Shown: positions 8,502-16,893 of the stretch, one piece after another
Layout of the letters: each line of letters begins with the position of its first letter
Position numbering within the stretch: the first letter of the stretch is position 1
Source of the DNA: Aquimarina spinulae
GTDB lineage: Bacteria; Bacteroidota; Bacteroidia; Flavobacteriales; Flavobacteriaceae
Direction: 5' to 3'
DNA: 64,000 bases
Assembly (NCBI RefSeq): GCF_943373825.1
Contig: NZ_CALSBP010000002.1
Coordinates: forward strand, 2,779,501-2,843,500
The notes under the pieces: generated by a model
The model's input: the letters and a program-made list of their open reading frames with translations, nothing else
Database searches by the model: none
Told to the model about the DNA's origin: nothing
Made by a program: the position numbers and the translations under genes

Positions 8502-9134
8502 TTAGTCTGAATAGCCCTCAAAATGAATATATACCAGTTTATCGTTTACAAATTTAAAATCCACATTTTGTACTATTTCAGAGTTTTGAATTCTAAAGTT
8601 ATTATGTGAATTTGATACAGAATCGATATTGGATAACAGTTTTAAAAAGTCAGTTTTACTCATTCCATATCTCAAACCATGATTAAGGTTTAAAGTATCC
8701 GAATTTGAAAAACCATTTTTGATAAATTCCTCACTAGAGTTTTTATAAATTTCTATAAAGGATGAACCATAGTTGAAAGTGAAAACTGTGTCAATTTGAT
8801 TGTCAACATGCCTATTGTTAAATAATGTTGTGTCAACAGAAGAATATTGGCTTTCGAGAAGGTTTTTTAATATAGGTTTTTGTAATTCAAATGGGTTTAG
8901 ACTGTATTTTTCGTTAATAATAGTAACGTCAGGAACAAATTTATTTTTTTCAATCAGAATTTGAATTTCAGAAAGAAGACTATCATCATGTTTTAATTTT
9001 TCTTCCAATTTTTCTCTTTGTTTTTCCATTTCCGTGAATTCCTTTTTAAGAGATTCAACTGCATTTGAGTTTCTAGTGTCAGATTTACAGGAGTAGAGAA
9101 AAATAAGTAAGAGGAAGAGTGAAATTTGTTTCAT
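8502..9134 (-). CDS. Lipoprotein with N-terminal coiled coil, unknown function
   Basis: 210 residues. Lipoprotein signal MKQISLFLLLIFLYSC with the lipobox cysteine at 16. A strongly charged heptad-like stretch (about residues 28-65, KKEFTEMEKQREKLEEKLK) predicts a coiled coil, followed by a beta-rich domain of about 120 residues. No recognised family. It is probably anchored in the inner or outer membrane. Flanked by B3 (downstream) and A5 (upstream, with the AAAGGATAT palindrome ~20 bp before the start codon). Confidence 0.65.
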   Translation of the reverse strand: MKQISLFLLLIFLYSCKSDTRNSNAVESLKKEFTEMEKQREKLEEKLKHDDSLLSEIQILIEKNKFVPDVTIINEKYSLNPFELQKPILKNLLESQYSSVDTTLFNNRHVDNQIDTVFTFNYGSSFIEIYKNSSEEFIKNGFSNSDTLNLNHGLRYGMSKTDFLKLLSNIDSVSNSHNNFRIQNSEIVQNVDFKFVNDKLVYIHFEGYSD

Positions 9135-9141
9135 AATTATT

Positions 9142-9456
9142 GGTAACAGCGGAATAAAGGATATATGTCCTTTATATTCTATGTATGGTTATGTTTACTT
9201 GATAAATGTAATTATTATTGAGTATAAAAACCACCTTCCTAAGCCGTTTCTTATTTTTTAAGATACTGTTTTATAATCATACTATTTTAAAAATAGTGAT
9301 GGGTATCTATTTGAATTATCTAAACAGTAATGCCACTAGCGAGACGCTAGCGGGAGCAGAGGATTTTGTTTTATGCTACACAACGGGATTGTGTATGATT
9401 AGTCAACTAATTTCGTAAGTAGGCTTTTACCAGCAATTTTTTTACACGGTGTTGGC
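9142..9456. repeat. Type A repeat A5 joined to a B-like end
   Basis: The full A layout runs from GGTAACAG and the palindrome at 9153-9175 to the REP-like palindrome at 9332-9357. It is followed by a short B-like segment starting ACAACGGG (9379) and ending CGGTGTTGGC (9456), 11 bp before the next stop codon. This shows A and B units can be concatenated in one gap. Confidence 0.65.
9332..9357. repeat. REP-like GC-rich palindrome, copy 3
   Basis: GCCACTAGCG-AGACG-CTAGCGGGAGC at the end of A5; best preserved single copy. Confidence 0.75.
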
Positions 9457-9466
9457 TATAGTTATT

Positions 9467-10228
9467 TTATGTGCTTAAATCAGTTTCTTCCCAACTTATA
9501 CCTTTAGATAACATCCAAGTTAAGGAATGTCTTCGTTCATGAATTACACCTCCATTTCCCATTGGATCAAAACCATTGGGGACTGTTTCACTACCTAATT
9601 GAGCACTTCTTACTGCATTATGTAGGCAATAAAATAAATCTTCTTTTTGCATCAACTTTTCTTCAGACAGAGTTTCTTTATCTTTAATCCAATTTTCTAC
9701 ACTTTCGTCTATAGGACAACTAAAGTCTTTCAAAATATCTTGCATTTGATCTCCCGACATCATTTGCCCAGTAATATCAGGCTCTTTATATCCAAAAAAC
9801 CAAGCTAAAGACCAAGCATTTTCGAATTTCCATCCAATAGAATTTCTTGCTTGTTCATCATCTCTTGATGTATTGAGAATTTCTTTTTCTTCTTCGTCCA
9901 TAAAATCCTTAAGATTATTTTTGTCTATGAAAGTCAGAATTTTATCACTTTCTAAATTGTCTTGGGGAACCATTAACCAAAGAACTAATGCTTTTATAGC
10001 GTTTAATCTTTGCGCGATTTCAATTGAAGGTCTTAGTTCTCGATCAAATTCTGTTGGTAAAGAGCTAGCTGGTTTAAATCCAGAATCAAGACAAATAGAT
10101 ATATTTTCAAGTCTCAAATCTGTCATCCAGGGAACTTGTTTAAAAGACTCTAAGTTATTCTCATTTTTAGTTTCTCGTTCAGATTCTGTATTTTCTTTTG
10201 AACCAAATATTTTTTTGAAAAAGCTCAT
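9467..10228 (-). CDS. DUF4272 domain-containing protein
   Basis: 253 residues, no signal peptide. After a lysine-rich N-terminus (MSFFKKIFGSK) comes a DUF4272 domain covering most of the protein. Landmarks are the RPSIEIAQRLNAIKALVLW helix, the W-rich NAWSLAWFFG segment, the EDLFYCLHNAVRSAQLG helix and the closing HERRHSLTWML signature. DUF4272 proteins are widespread in bacteria, often near polymorphic-toxin or immunity genes; their biochemical role is not known. It lies between repeats A5 and B4, in the same orientation as all neighbours. Confidence 0.85.
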   Translation of the reverse strand: MSFFKKIFGSKENTESERETKNENNLESFKQVPWMTDLRLENISICLDSGFKPASSLPTEFDRELRPSIEIAQRLNAIKALVLWLMVPQDNLESDKILTFIDKNNLKDFMDEEEKEILNTSRDDEQARNSIGWKFENAWSLAWFFGYKEPDITGQMMSGDQMQDILKDFSCPIDESVENWIKDKETLSEEKLMQKEDLFYCLHNAVRSAQLGSETVPNGFDPMGNGGVIHERRHSLTWMLSKGISWEETDLST

Positions 10229-10255
10229 ATTTCTATTATTGTGTTTTTAATTGTA

Positions 10256-10325
10256 GCTAACGTTTCTTGTATGTTGCGTTTGCCTGCCGATAGGCGGCTA
10301 TGATTTCATATACAGTGTTACCAGC
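10256..10325. repeat. Type B intercistronic palindromic element B4 (minimal copy)
   Basis: Only 70 bp: GCTAACG at the left, CATATACAGTGTTACC at the right, and a compact inner palindrome GCCTGCCGATAGGCGGC in the middle. It keeps both ends of the larger B2/B5 elements but has lost the long AT-rich inner part. The small stem at its centre is unusually GC-rich for the locus. Confidence 0.7.
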
Positions 10326-10329
10326 TTTT

Positions 10330-11013
10330 TTATTCTTTAAATTCTATTATGTCTTGCTTCATTTCTCTATTCCAAAAGTCCAATTTGTCTTTATAAATTC
10401 TTGTTATTGGATATCCTTCAATTTCTTTTTTAGCCTTCCAAGTCAAATGAACAACTGCAATATTTCCATTTTCTAATTCGAGTACTATGTCATCATTGTT
10501 AGTTTTTCTTGCAATCAATTCATTATTCGCATTTCGTAATAGATGATTATTAGGTAATTCAAGTTTAAGTTCGTTCGTTAAAGCTTGAATAAGCTTATCT
10601 TCCATTTCCATTGCATCCCAATAAGGTTCAAGAAAGTTAAGTCCGAAAATTGACATATTAAGTTGATCTTCCAAATTCCCTTTATCCAACAAATCAGCGA
10701 TTGTGCTTTCGATACAATCTCTTGTTAATTCTTTTACAAAAAGATCTGGAGGTGTTTGATAAAGTCCATTTAAATTTTCTCCATTTTCTTTATCTGTTTT
10801 AATAGAAGTTTCAAGGAATTTGTAAGTCCATACATTAATCCCGTAACTTCTTCCATCCAATGTATCAACTCCGATATTTGCGAAATAGTTTTCTCGGTCA
10901 TCCCAAGGGCTCGAAATTTCAAATTCAAGCCATAGTTTGAATGGCATTTTTCCAATCTTAACTATTTTATCACTTAACGGACTTGATTCCGTATTCAGGT
11001 TTTTAATATCCAT
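10330..11013 (-). CDS. Cytoplasmic protein of unknown function with a VHLTW-type C-terminal module
   Basis: 227 residues, no signal peptide. The N-terminal half (PFKLWLEFEISSPWDD, then GRSYGINVWTYKFLE) resembles small immunity-like domains that begin with an aromatic-rich beta hairpin. The last ~70 residues, with ARKTNNDDIVLELENG, AVVHLTW and YKDKLDFW, look like a short stand-alone module found in many uncharacterised bacterial proteins. Two modules fused in one chain is plausible. Function not assigned. Repeats B4 and B5 flank it tightly. Confidence 0.6.
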   Translation of the reverse strand: MDIKNLNTESSPLSDKIVKIGKMPFKLWLEFEISSPWDDRENYFANIGVDTLDGRSYGINVWTYKFLETSIKTDKENGENLNGLYQTPPDLFVKELTRDCIESTIADLLDKGNLEDQLNMSIFGLNFLEPYWDAMEMEDKLIQALTNELKLELPNNHLLRNANNELIARKTNNDDIVLELENGNIAVVHLTWKAKKEIEGYPITRIYKDKLDFWNREMKQDIIEFKE

Positions 11014-11029
11014 TTGTCATAATTGCACA

Positions 11030-11218
11030 TAACGTTAAATATATGGCAAGTTGGGCAGAAAACAAGTAATTATTTTCGGTTTAGCCACAAGCCAAATCTT
11101 TTTATTTTGTTTTAATTTTTCTATTTAATACCAAATCAAAAGATTTGGCAATTTTGCAAATAAACAATGACTTTTCGGTTAAACACTAATCGCCCTATTT
11201 GCTATATATAGTGTTACC
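11030..11218. repeat. Type B intercistronic palindromic element B5
   Basis: 189 bp. Begins TAACGTTA, 17 bp from the start codon of the gene to its left, and ends GTGTTACC, 6 bp before the stop of the next gene. The outer arms ATATATGGCAAGTTGGGC and GCCCTATTTGCTATATAT and the inner arms AAGCCAAATCTTT and AAAAGATTTGGC can fold into a long cruciform-like hairpin. It is the best preserved member together with B2. Confidence 0.8.
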
Positions 11219-11223
11219 TCCAG

Positions 11224-12069
11224 TTACTTTTCTATTTTTTCAGTCAAATACTTATAAAAGAAAGAATCCTTTATATATAGTTTACATTTTTCAAGATCGG
11301 TCAATTCTGAGTGCAAGTTTATTTGATAATCAATTCCATTAATTTTCAATCCAATTATCTTATTTTCTTTGTCAAACGTCAAATTTTCAATTCCGTTGTC
11401 TATATCAGATTTGAGTTTTTTTAAATCATTAAATTCAGAACAAATTGTTTCGGATAATTCACTTTCATCGTTGCTAGTTGAAACCGTTGCCCAATTTGAG
11501 TACATTTCTTTGTAATCGTATTCAAAAGCACGTTTAATTAATTTAGATACTGCTTTATCTTTTTGACCTAAATCATTAAGAAAACGATACTTCCAAAAAG
11601 CTAAGTCAACTTTTTGATATATAAATGAAGTTAATGAAGTCGTCTCAAACGTGATATTATTATCAGCTTTTTCTACATAGGTTAAACCTTTTATAAACTT
11701 TTTATTTTTTCCGTAGTAGCTAGCTAACCTCATTGTTGCGTGATAACGATAGTTTTTATAAGGTTTACCTATTTCGCTATTTTTGTCTCTATCATTTAAA
11801 TCCGAGTCAATTATTTTTTGGTAGTATTTCAAGATGTTTTTTTCGTCATTTTTTTCTATGTAATAATATAAAATATTTCCTAATGTTGTTCCGTAAGTTG
11901 AAGATGGATTATCAGCTTTCTTTTCGATTTTTTTCCAAACCTTAAGTGCTTTATCTTCTTCTCCGTTTTGATATAATTCAATTCCTTTATCAATATCAAC
12001 ATCAAGTTTTTTTTGGCTAAAAGATTGATTACAAATTAAAACAATTAATATTATAAGGATTCTTTTCAT
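11224..12069 (-). CDS. Secreted helical-repeat (TPR-like) protein
   Basis: Start placed at the ATG at 12067-12069, giving a signal peptide MKRILIILIVLICNQSFSQ; the upstream extension would run through repeat A6. The ~281-residue protein contains several helix pairs reminiscent of TPR units (for example IELYQNGEEDKALKVWKKIE and the segment around YYGKNKKFIKGLTYVEKA), then a small C-terminal domain. Likely periplasmic scaffold or binding protein; partners unknown. The A6 palindrome is about 15-40 bp upstream of the start and may overlap the promoter. Confidence 0.65.
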   Translation of the reverse strand: MKRILIILIVLICNQSFSQKKLDVDIDKGIELYQNGEEDKALKVWKKIEKKADNPSSTYGTTLGNILYYYIEKNDEKNILKYYQKIIDSDLNDRDKNSEIGKPYKNYRYHATMRLASYYGKNKKFIKGLTYVEKADNNITFETTSLTSFIYQKVDLAFWKYRFLNDLGQKDKAVSKLIKRAFEYDYKEMYSNWATVSTSNDESELSETICSEFNDLKKLKSDIDNGIENLTFDKENKIIGLKINGIDYQINLHSELTDLEKCKLYIKDSFFYKYLTEKIEK

Positions 12070-12076
12070 AATTGGT

Positions 12077-12130
12077 GGTAACAATGATATAAAGGATATA
12101 TGTCCTTTATATTCCATGTATTGTTATTTT
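12077..12130. repeat. Type A intercistronic repeat A6 (short copy)
   Basis: Starts TAACAATGATATAAAGG and contains the palindrome core at 12085-12112, then only a short piece of the A middle (TCCATGTATTGTTATTTTTTAA). This is the last A/B-type element on the right, so it marks the end of the cassette-like array. Confidence 0.65.
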
Positions 12131-12150
12131 TTAATCTATGGAGGGCACAT

Positions 12151-12375
12151 TTATTTACGCTCTTTTTTCAATTTTAAATCCCCACAAACATGTTCGAGCA
12201 GTTCGCAGGCATCTACTTCTATAGCTAAAGCAATAAGATACAATTCGTCTGCTTTAATTTTTGTAGAGAAATTGTTAGAAAGCTCGCTTAATCGATTTTT
12301 GTTAATACCAGTTTTCCTAGAGACACTAGCCTTGTTTATCGATCTGTTGTCTAGATATTTTCCAAGTTTTGTCAT
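12151..12375 (-). CDS. Small HTH (XRE-like) regulator
   Basis: 74 residues from ATG 12373-12375; a TTG two codons upstream is also possible. It is a single helix-turn-helix domain, with recognition region SVSRKTGINKNRLSELS, followed by the stabilising helices ending LLEHVCGDLKLKKERK. There is no other domain, so it probably acts as a simple repressor. It is divergent from the small + strand genes at 12510 and 12801, with about 130 bp of very AT-rich DNA between them that probably holds both promoters. Confidence 0.75.
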   Translation of the reverse strand: MTKLGKYLDNRSINKASVSRKTGINKNRLSELSNNFSTKIKADELYLIALAIEVDACELLEHVCGDLKLKKERK

Positions 12376-12509
12376 GTTCAATTGTCATTATTTTCAGTAT
12401 ATAAATATAAAAAAAGAGTACATAAATAATAATTTTAAGTACAATATTTTGATTTAATACCGATTTTAGGTAATATTGTGTATATAATCTACATAAACAT
12501 ATGTAAACA

Positions 12510-12719
12510 ATGATGAATAACAACCAAAAAAAGTGCCAGACCTATATTAAGATCCCGCTTACAGGAGAAAAAGAACTAGAAGTATATAAAGATGGGATCC
12601 TGGGGATATTAAGCAAAGTAGAAATACATAGCACAGACAAAAGAATGATAGGACATCTTAAAACCGTATACAAATTATTAGATTGTATACAAGTGCAGGA
12701 TATTCGATCTGTTTCTTAG
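12510..12719 (+). CDS. Small conserved-looking protein of unknown function
   Basis: 69 residues (or 68 from the second ATG). Basic, with a lysine-rich first third and an amphipathic helix (KRMIGHLKTVYKLLDCIQVQ). No signal peptide. It lies 81 bp upstream of the XRE regulator in the same direction. It could be a small DNA- or RNA-binding partner, but nothing in the sequence proves it. Confidence is limited by size. Confidence 0.45.
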   Translation: MMNNNQKKCQTYIKIPLTGEKELEVYKDGILGILSKVEIHSTDKRMIGHLKTVYKLLDCIQVQDIRSVS

Positions 12720-12777
12720 CACTGGTATCCCAAAAAAATAAAATCTATTGTTATGATGGGATTAAAAAAAAGAGTAA

Positions 12778-12798
12778 ATTTGTCAAAGATTGACAAAT
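12778..12798. promoter_or_regulatory. Perfect 9-bp inverted repeat before the XRE gene (candidate operator)
   Basis: ATTTGTCAA and TTGACAAAT separated by AGA, ending 2 bp before the ATG at 12801. Position and symmetry fit an autoregulatory operator bound by the dimeric HTH protein encoded directly downstream. Binding there would block ribosome access and transcription. Confidence 0.55.
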
Positions 12799-12800
12799 GA

Positions 12801-13106
12801 ATGAAAGAAACGTTTGGAGAATATATCAAAATACTTAGAACAACAAAAGGGCTTACCCTAACCCAGCTGGCAGATCTGTTAGATATAGATTTTGCAAATC
12901 TAAGCAGAATAGAGAATGGGATACGCGATTTTGATAAAAAGAAACTTTCTAGATTAGCAGAGGTTTTTGATCTTAGTATAGAAGAATTACAAGACGAATA
13001 TGCAAGTGATCAACTCGCAAAGCATATGTATGAGATAGGTTGTTCTAAAGAACTACTTAAAGTTGCAGAAGAAAAAGCAGAATATCGCAGAACAATAAAA
13101 AAATAA
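12801..13106 (+). CDS. XRE family transcriptional regulator
   Basis: 101 residues. N-terminal helix-turn-helix of the XRE/Cro-C1 type (about residues 6-62: FGEYIKILRTTKGLTLTQLA, then IDFANLSRIENGIRDFD and LAEVFDLSIEELQ). The C-terminal ~35 residues are helical and charged (LLKVAEEKAEYRRTIKK), possibly for dimerisation. The inverted repeat just before the start codon suggests self-regulation. No toxin or antitoxin neighbour is recognised. Confidence 0.88.
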   Translation: MKETFGEYIKILRTTKGLTLTQLADLLDIDFANLSRIENGIRDFDKKKLSRLAEVFDLSIEELQDEYASDQLAKHMYEIGCSKELLKVAEEKAEYRRTIKK

Positions 13107-13586
13107 AAAATAATACCCATTGTGCTTTTGGGAAAAACATGGTGAAAAAAGCTATTCTCGATACATTTTGTCTTCATTTCATTACGACAAAACACTCGAA
13201 TAGACGCTTTTTTGATTCAAAAATTTTAAATGCACAACAAATTAAATACAATACCTTTTTTACAGATTTAAGGTATTCTTTTTTCAGGACTACATTGCAC
13301 ATCCTACCTGGCAATCCTGTAAATCTGTTAGTTTAATAGTTAAGACAGGAGAAATGCTCCTGTTATGTATAAAGAGAAAGTCATAGTATGGTTGATCATA
13401 CGTTCTAAACTCTTTACAAGTCGAGTACACTTATATCCGCTTCTTTTGAGAAGATAGCACTTGGCATGCATTTGGTTTTCCCGATGTGTGTTTTAGCAAA
13501 GGCCGGAAACTATGCTAAAATTATCTAATACCAGTTCGTATATAAGATACTGGTGTACAATCAAAGGAAACCATAACTATAAGCAG
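13107..13586. other. Intergenic stretch without recognised gene
   Basis: 480 bp between the XRE gene and the next small gene. Only short ORFs with no family resemblance occur. The clearest structure is a hairpin with arms ACAGGAG (13345-13351) and CTCCTGT (13357-13363), not followed by a T-run, so it is not a typical terminator. A weak promoter for the downstream gene may lie here, but no confident element was found. Confidence 0.5.
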
Positions 13587-13928
13587 ATGAAAATAGATCT
13601 AGACACTCAGATTTTTCCGAAATTTAAGCTATCTACACAGCAGGATTTGATCCTATATCTTATTAAAAACGAATTATTAGGTACCCGATTTATAAATCAA
13701 TTGGCCGCGATAGGTTTCGACACTTCTTTTTTTAGTGTAGAACTGGGCATGGCGATATTATCACTAATGGGTTTTAAAACCCGAACCGATGCTTTGTGGG
13801 AGTGGTATCATGATACCGTAGATCTATATGCAGCAAAAATTAACCTGGATGATCACGCCGTTACCCGGGCCATTACTTTTGATTTTTATATCGCATTGCG
13901 CATCAAACTACATACAGAGCAAGGGTAA
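13587..13928 (+). CDS. Small protein of unknown function
   Basis: 113 residues from the ATG at 13587; the upstream in-frame extension to 13512 has atypical composition and is not preferred. The protein is mostly helical (STQQDLILYLIKNELLGTRF, AAIGFDTSFFSVELGMAIL) with an aromatic segment ALWEWYHDTVDLYAAK. No signal peptide or known motif. Isolated between the XRE gene and the convergent T9SS gene. Confidence 0.5.
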   Translation: MKIDLDTQIFPKFKLSTQQDLILYLIKNELLGTRFINQLAAIGFDTSFFSVELGMAILSLMGFKTRTDALWEWYHDTVDLYAAKINLDDHAVTRAITFDFYIALRIKLHTEQG

Positions 13929-14007
13929 TGCGATACAAAAATCGGTATACGTTCAATTTATAAAGTTATACAATTGAAGGGAAATAGGTTAGGTTAATCT
14001 TTTAGAA

Positions 14008-16893
14008 TTATTTCAGAATTATTTTTTTCGCATATACTTTATCAGAAGTTTTTATTTTCACAAAATACACACCTTTAGGATATTTAGATAAGTCGATTTG
14101 TACTTGTTTAGATATAGTGTTGATAGCATAGATTTTCTGTCCTCTGCTATTAAACACTTTTATATTTGAATTGCTGGTATGATCTAATTGTATCATAAAT
14201 TCACCACTATTAGGATTAGGGTATATAACGACACTATTATCAATATTTGATACATCTTCTGTGTTTGATGTTGTATTAGATTTTAAAGACCCATTTACAG
14301 AATTTTGAGCGAGAATTGCCCACATATTTAAGTTATTAATTTTATATAAATAATGGCTTCCAATATCTGAATATTCAGAATTTACAAGTAATTGATTTTC
14401 TGGTGATATTGTTTTATCGAATAAGGGAGAAAATCTATTTTTTGCTACTTTTACTATTACTTTTTTAGAAGATCTTGTTAGATTAATGATATGCAAAATA
14501 GGGTTGTTATACGTTTGTGCTGCAAAAATGGTTGTTCCGTCTGGATTTGTAATATGCCATATATGATCGCCAATATTTATTGATGCATTAGGTTTAAGAT
14601 AAATGTTACCAACATTACTTAGACCAGTTGTTGTGTGGATTTCATTATTAATCAAAACTTTACTTCCAGAAGGGATCACCAAACCACTGGCATCAGACCA
14701 ATGTATGATCGTTCGGTTATTATTTGGATCATTTAGTACATTTGTTACAATACCCGATGAAGGCTCGGGATAAATAATATTGCCTAGAGGGTCTTTTATA
14801 TACCAGACAGGATCACTAAGATTAATAGGGGTGTTTTCTGGTAGGTATATACTACCCACTCCCGTGTTAACAATTGTTTTATAGATTTTATCATTGATCA
14901 ATACCTCGCTTCCTTTTGGGATTGTCAAACCGTTTGAACCGGTCCAGTGAACTGTTGTTCGGTTTGGGTTTGGTTCTGATATAACATTGGTAATGGTTCC
15001 TGAAGCTTTATAATCACCTTTTTGCCTTGCTGTAATAACATAGGGTTTTTCTTGTGGATATATGATATTACCATCGGGATCTTCGATATACCATACAGGT
15101 TCATCAACATCGATTGGGGTATTAGGAGGTAGATATATGTTTCCTACTCCTGTGTGAACTGTTGTTGTATATATCTTGTTATTGATAATAACTTTACTGT
15201 TTTTAGGAATCGTCATTCCATTTGTTGCATCAGTCCAGTAGAGTGTTGTGCGATTTGGACTTGTTTCTGAAAGCACATGGGTTACCAATCCCGAAGTGAT
15301 ATCTATGTCGGGATTATATGATGAATTTAGTTTATTAGTGTCATCAAAATAACGTGTGCCATCAGGAAATTCGATATACCAAACTTTATCACCAACATTA
15401 ATACTATTTAATGTATTTAATGGAAGATAAATTTGTCCTACTCCTGTCGAGACAGAGGTACTAAAAACAGTTTCACCAATTTTTATCTTTGTATGCTTAG
15501 GAATATTTTGAGGCCCGCTATTCTTTAATAATTTTATGAAAACACGATCTGGGTTTTCTTTAGGATATAGACTTTTACTTTTGATCTGTTCATATCCGTC
15601 AAAAACATGCACATGCTCTTCAATCGTATTATAATCATTAAATAGTGTTTCGTTATTTCGTATCAAAGAAAAAAGATTTGTAAAATCCGTCGGGTCTCCA
15701 TAATAACGAGATGAGGAGGAGGAATAATAAACATCCCAGGGAGCAATCATAACTAATCCGGTAGCGTAACCAAGTGCTACACTTACCTGGTTTGTCCATA
15801 GATCTGTACTAGCTATAGTAATAGCACTTGTATTCTCATTGCCTGTAGCAGTATAGTGGGTAGACCTCGAAAATCGTGCGTGATTAATAATATCATAAGC
15901 AATGCTGTTGCCATTAGGAGAAGGGTATACTTCTGTGTCCCAAAAATCGAAAGAACCTTTTAACCAATGATTTTCTGCAAGATTATTGGCAGAATAAGTT
16001 CCTTTTTTACCTGGATATTTATTGCCAATGTACGTATTCATATCATTATGCAATCTGGTATAAAAATCAATCGTAGCCCACTTTTGAAACTCTCGATAGT
16101 AGTATTTTAAGGTGCCAGGGGATTCATCTAGTGCTATAAACTGTTCATTACACAAAGGTTCATCAAGACCTGAATTTAAAGTGTTTAATAAATGATCTTT
16201 GTAATTAAAAGTGTTTAAATCTGCAATCCCTAAAGCAGTTATTTGAGATGGAGACAAATTGTTCTGAAGCCAGAGATTAAATTTATTCATTGAAGCAGTA
16301 GAGAAAGAACCCCCTAAACCTACTAATTCCTCATTCATAGATGGGCTATCTTGCTGGAAAGAAATATTACCTTCATCAATAAGTTTTTTAACTCTATCTA
16401 ATTGGAAATTATAATATAAATCAGAGTTCACATCTGGTCTTGCTACAGACCAACCTACCTCCCAACTTCCACGAGTAGGGAAATCACATAAATTGGTTGC
16501 TACCATAGAACTTGGATTATTTTCATCCCAAGGAATGTATAAAGGCATAGCATATTGAAAAGGATAATTTAAACCCGAAGCTTCCTGAAAAAAACTGGCT
16601 GGATCAGGTCTAGAATTAGTTGAGTCTTTTTTATAAGTCCAAAGCAATCGATTTGCATAAAATGCTGAAGCCATTGGTATCCACTCACTATGATCTACAG
16701 CCGGTTGAATGGAATTAGGATGAATAATTTTAAGATAATCATAAAACCTCATGGATAAAGCAATATCTGCCTTTGATAATGCAGAGGGTTCTACTGCTAT
16801 TGTTTGCGCAATAGTGGTGGTGCAAAAACTTTGAAAAACTACTAAAAATGTAAATAACGCTTTTATGTTTTTGAAGATATTATATTTCTCCAT
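14008..16893 (-). CDS. Large T9SS-secreted protein with four internal repeats, possibly a carbohydrate-active enzyme
   Basis: 961 residues. Signal peptide about 1-29 (ends TTTIAQ). An N-terminal region of ~420 residues, rich in W and Y, has segments such as PWDVYYSSSSSRYYG and TDFTNLFSLIRNNE that resemble glycosidase-type (alpha/beta)8 enzymes; this is a weak resemblance only. Then come four repeats of roughly 80-90 residues (about 445-800), each with NRTT, W(S/T)D, IPKGSKVLIN, TGVGNIYLP and PVWYI(E/K)DPDG. A C-terminal type A sorting domain closes the protein (VVIYPNPNSGEFMIQLD to GVYFVKIKTSDKVYAKKI), so the mature protein should be exported by the type IX system and attached or released at the surface. 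No operon partner. Confidence 0.75.
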   Translation of the reverse strand: MEKYNIFKNIKALFTFLVVFQSFCTTTIAQTIAVEPSALSKADIALSMRFYDYLKIIHPNSIQPAVDHSEWIPMASAFYANRLLWTYKKDSTNSRPDPASFFQEASGLNYPFQYAMPLYIPWDENNPSSMVATNLCDFPTRGSWEVGWSVARPDVNSDLYYNFQLDRVKKLIDEGNISFQQDSPSMNEELVGLGGSFSTASMNKFNLWLQNNLSPSQITALGIADLNTFNYKDHLLNTLNSGLDEPLCNEQFIALDESPGTLKYYYREFQKWATIDFYTRLHNDMNTYIGNKYPGKKGTYSANNLAENHWLKGSFDFWDTEVYPSPNGNSIAYDIINHARFSRSTHYTATGNENTSAITIASTDLWTNQVSVALGYATGLVMIAPWDVYYSSSSSRYYGDPTDFTNLFSLIRNNETLFNDYNTIEEHVHVFDGYEQIKSKSLYPKENPDRVFIKLLKNSGPQNIPKHTKIKIGETVFSTSVSTGVGQIYLPLNTLNSINVGDKVWYIEFPDGTRYFDDTNKLNSSYNPDIDITSGLVTHVLSETSPNRTTLYWTDATNGMTIPKNSKVIINNKIYTTTVHTGVGNIYLPPNTPIDVDEPVWYIEDPDGNIIYPQEKPYVITARQKGDYKASGTITNVISEPNPNRTTVHWTGSNGLTIPKGSEVLINDKIYKTIVNTGVGSIYLPENTPINLSDPVWYIKDPLGNIIYPEPSSGIVTNVLNDPNNNRTIIHWSDASGLVIPSGSKVLINNEIHTTTGLSNVGNIYLKPNASINIGDHIWHITNPDGTTIFAAQTYNNPILHIINLTRSSKKVIVKVAKNRFSPLFDKTISPENQLLVNSEYSDIGSHYLYKINNLNMWAILAQNSVNGSLKSNTTSNTEDVSNIDNSVVIYPNPNSGEFMIQLDHTSNSNIKVFNSRGQKIYAINTISKQVQIDLSKYPKGVYFVKIKTSDKVYAKKIILK

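Noticed and set aside
1757..12130. Calling the array a true integron
   Set aside because: No integrase gene in the window and the end motifs fit the RYYYAAC/GTTRRRY core only partly; reported as cassette-like instead.
13107..13586. Possible tRNA or small RNA in the gap
   Set aside because: No cloverleaf or acceptor-end pattern; only one short hairpin without a T-run.
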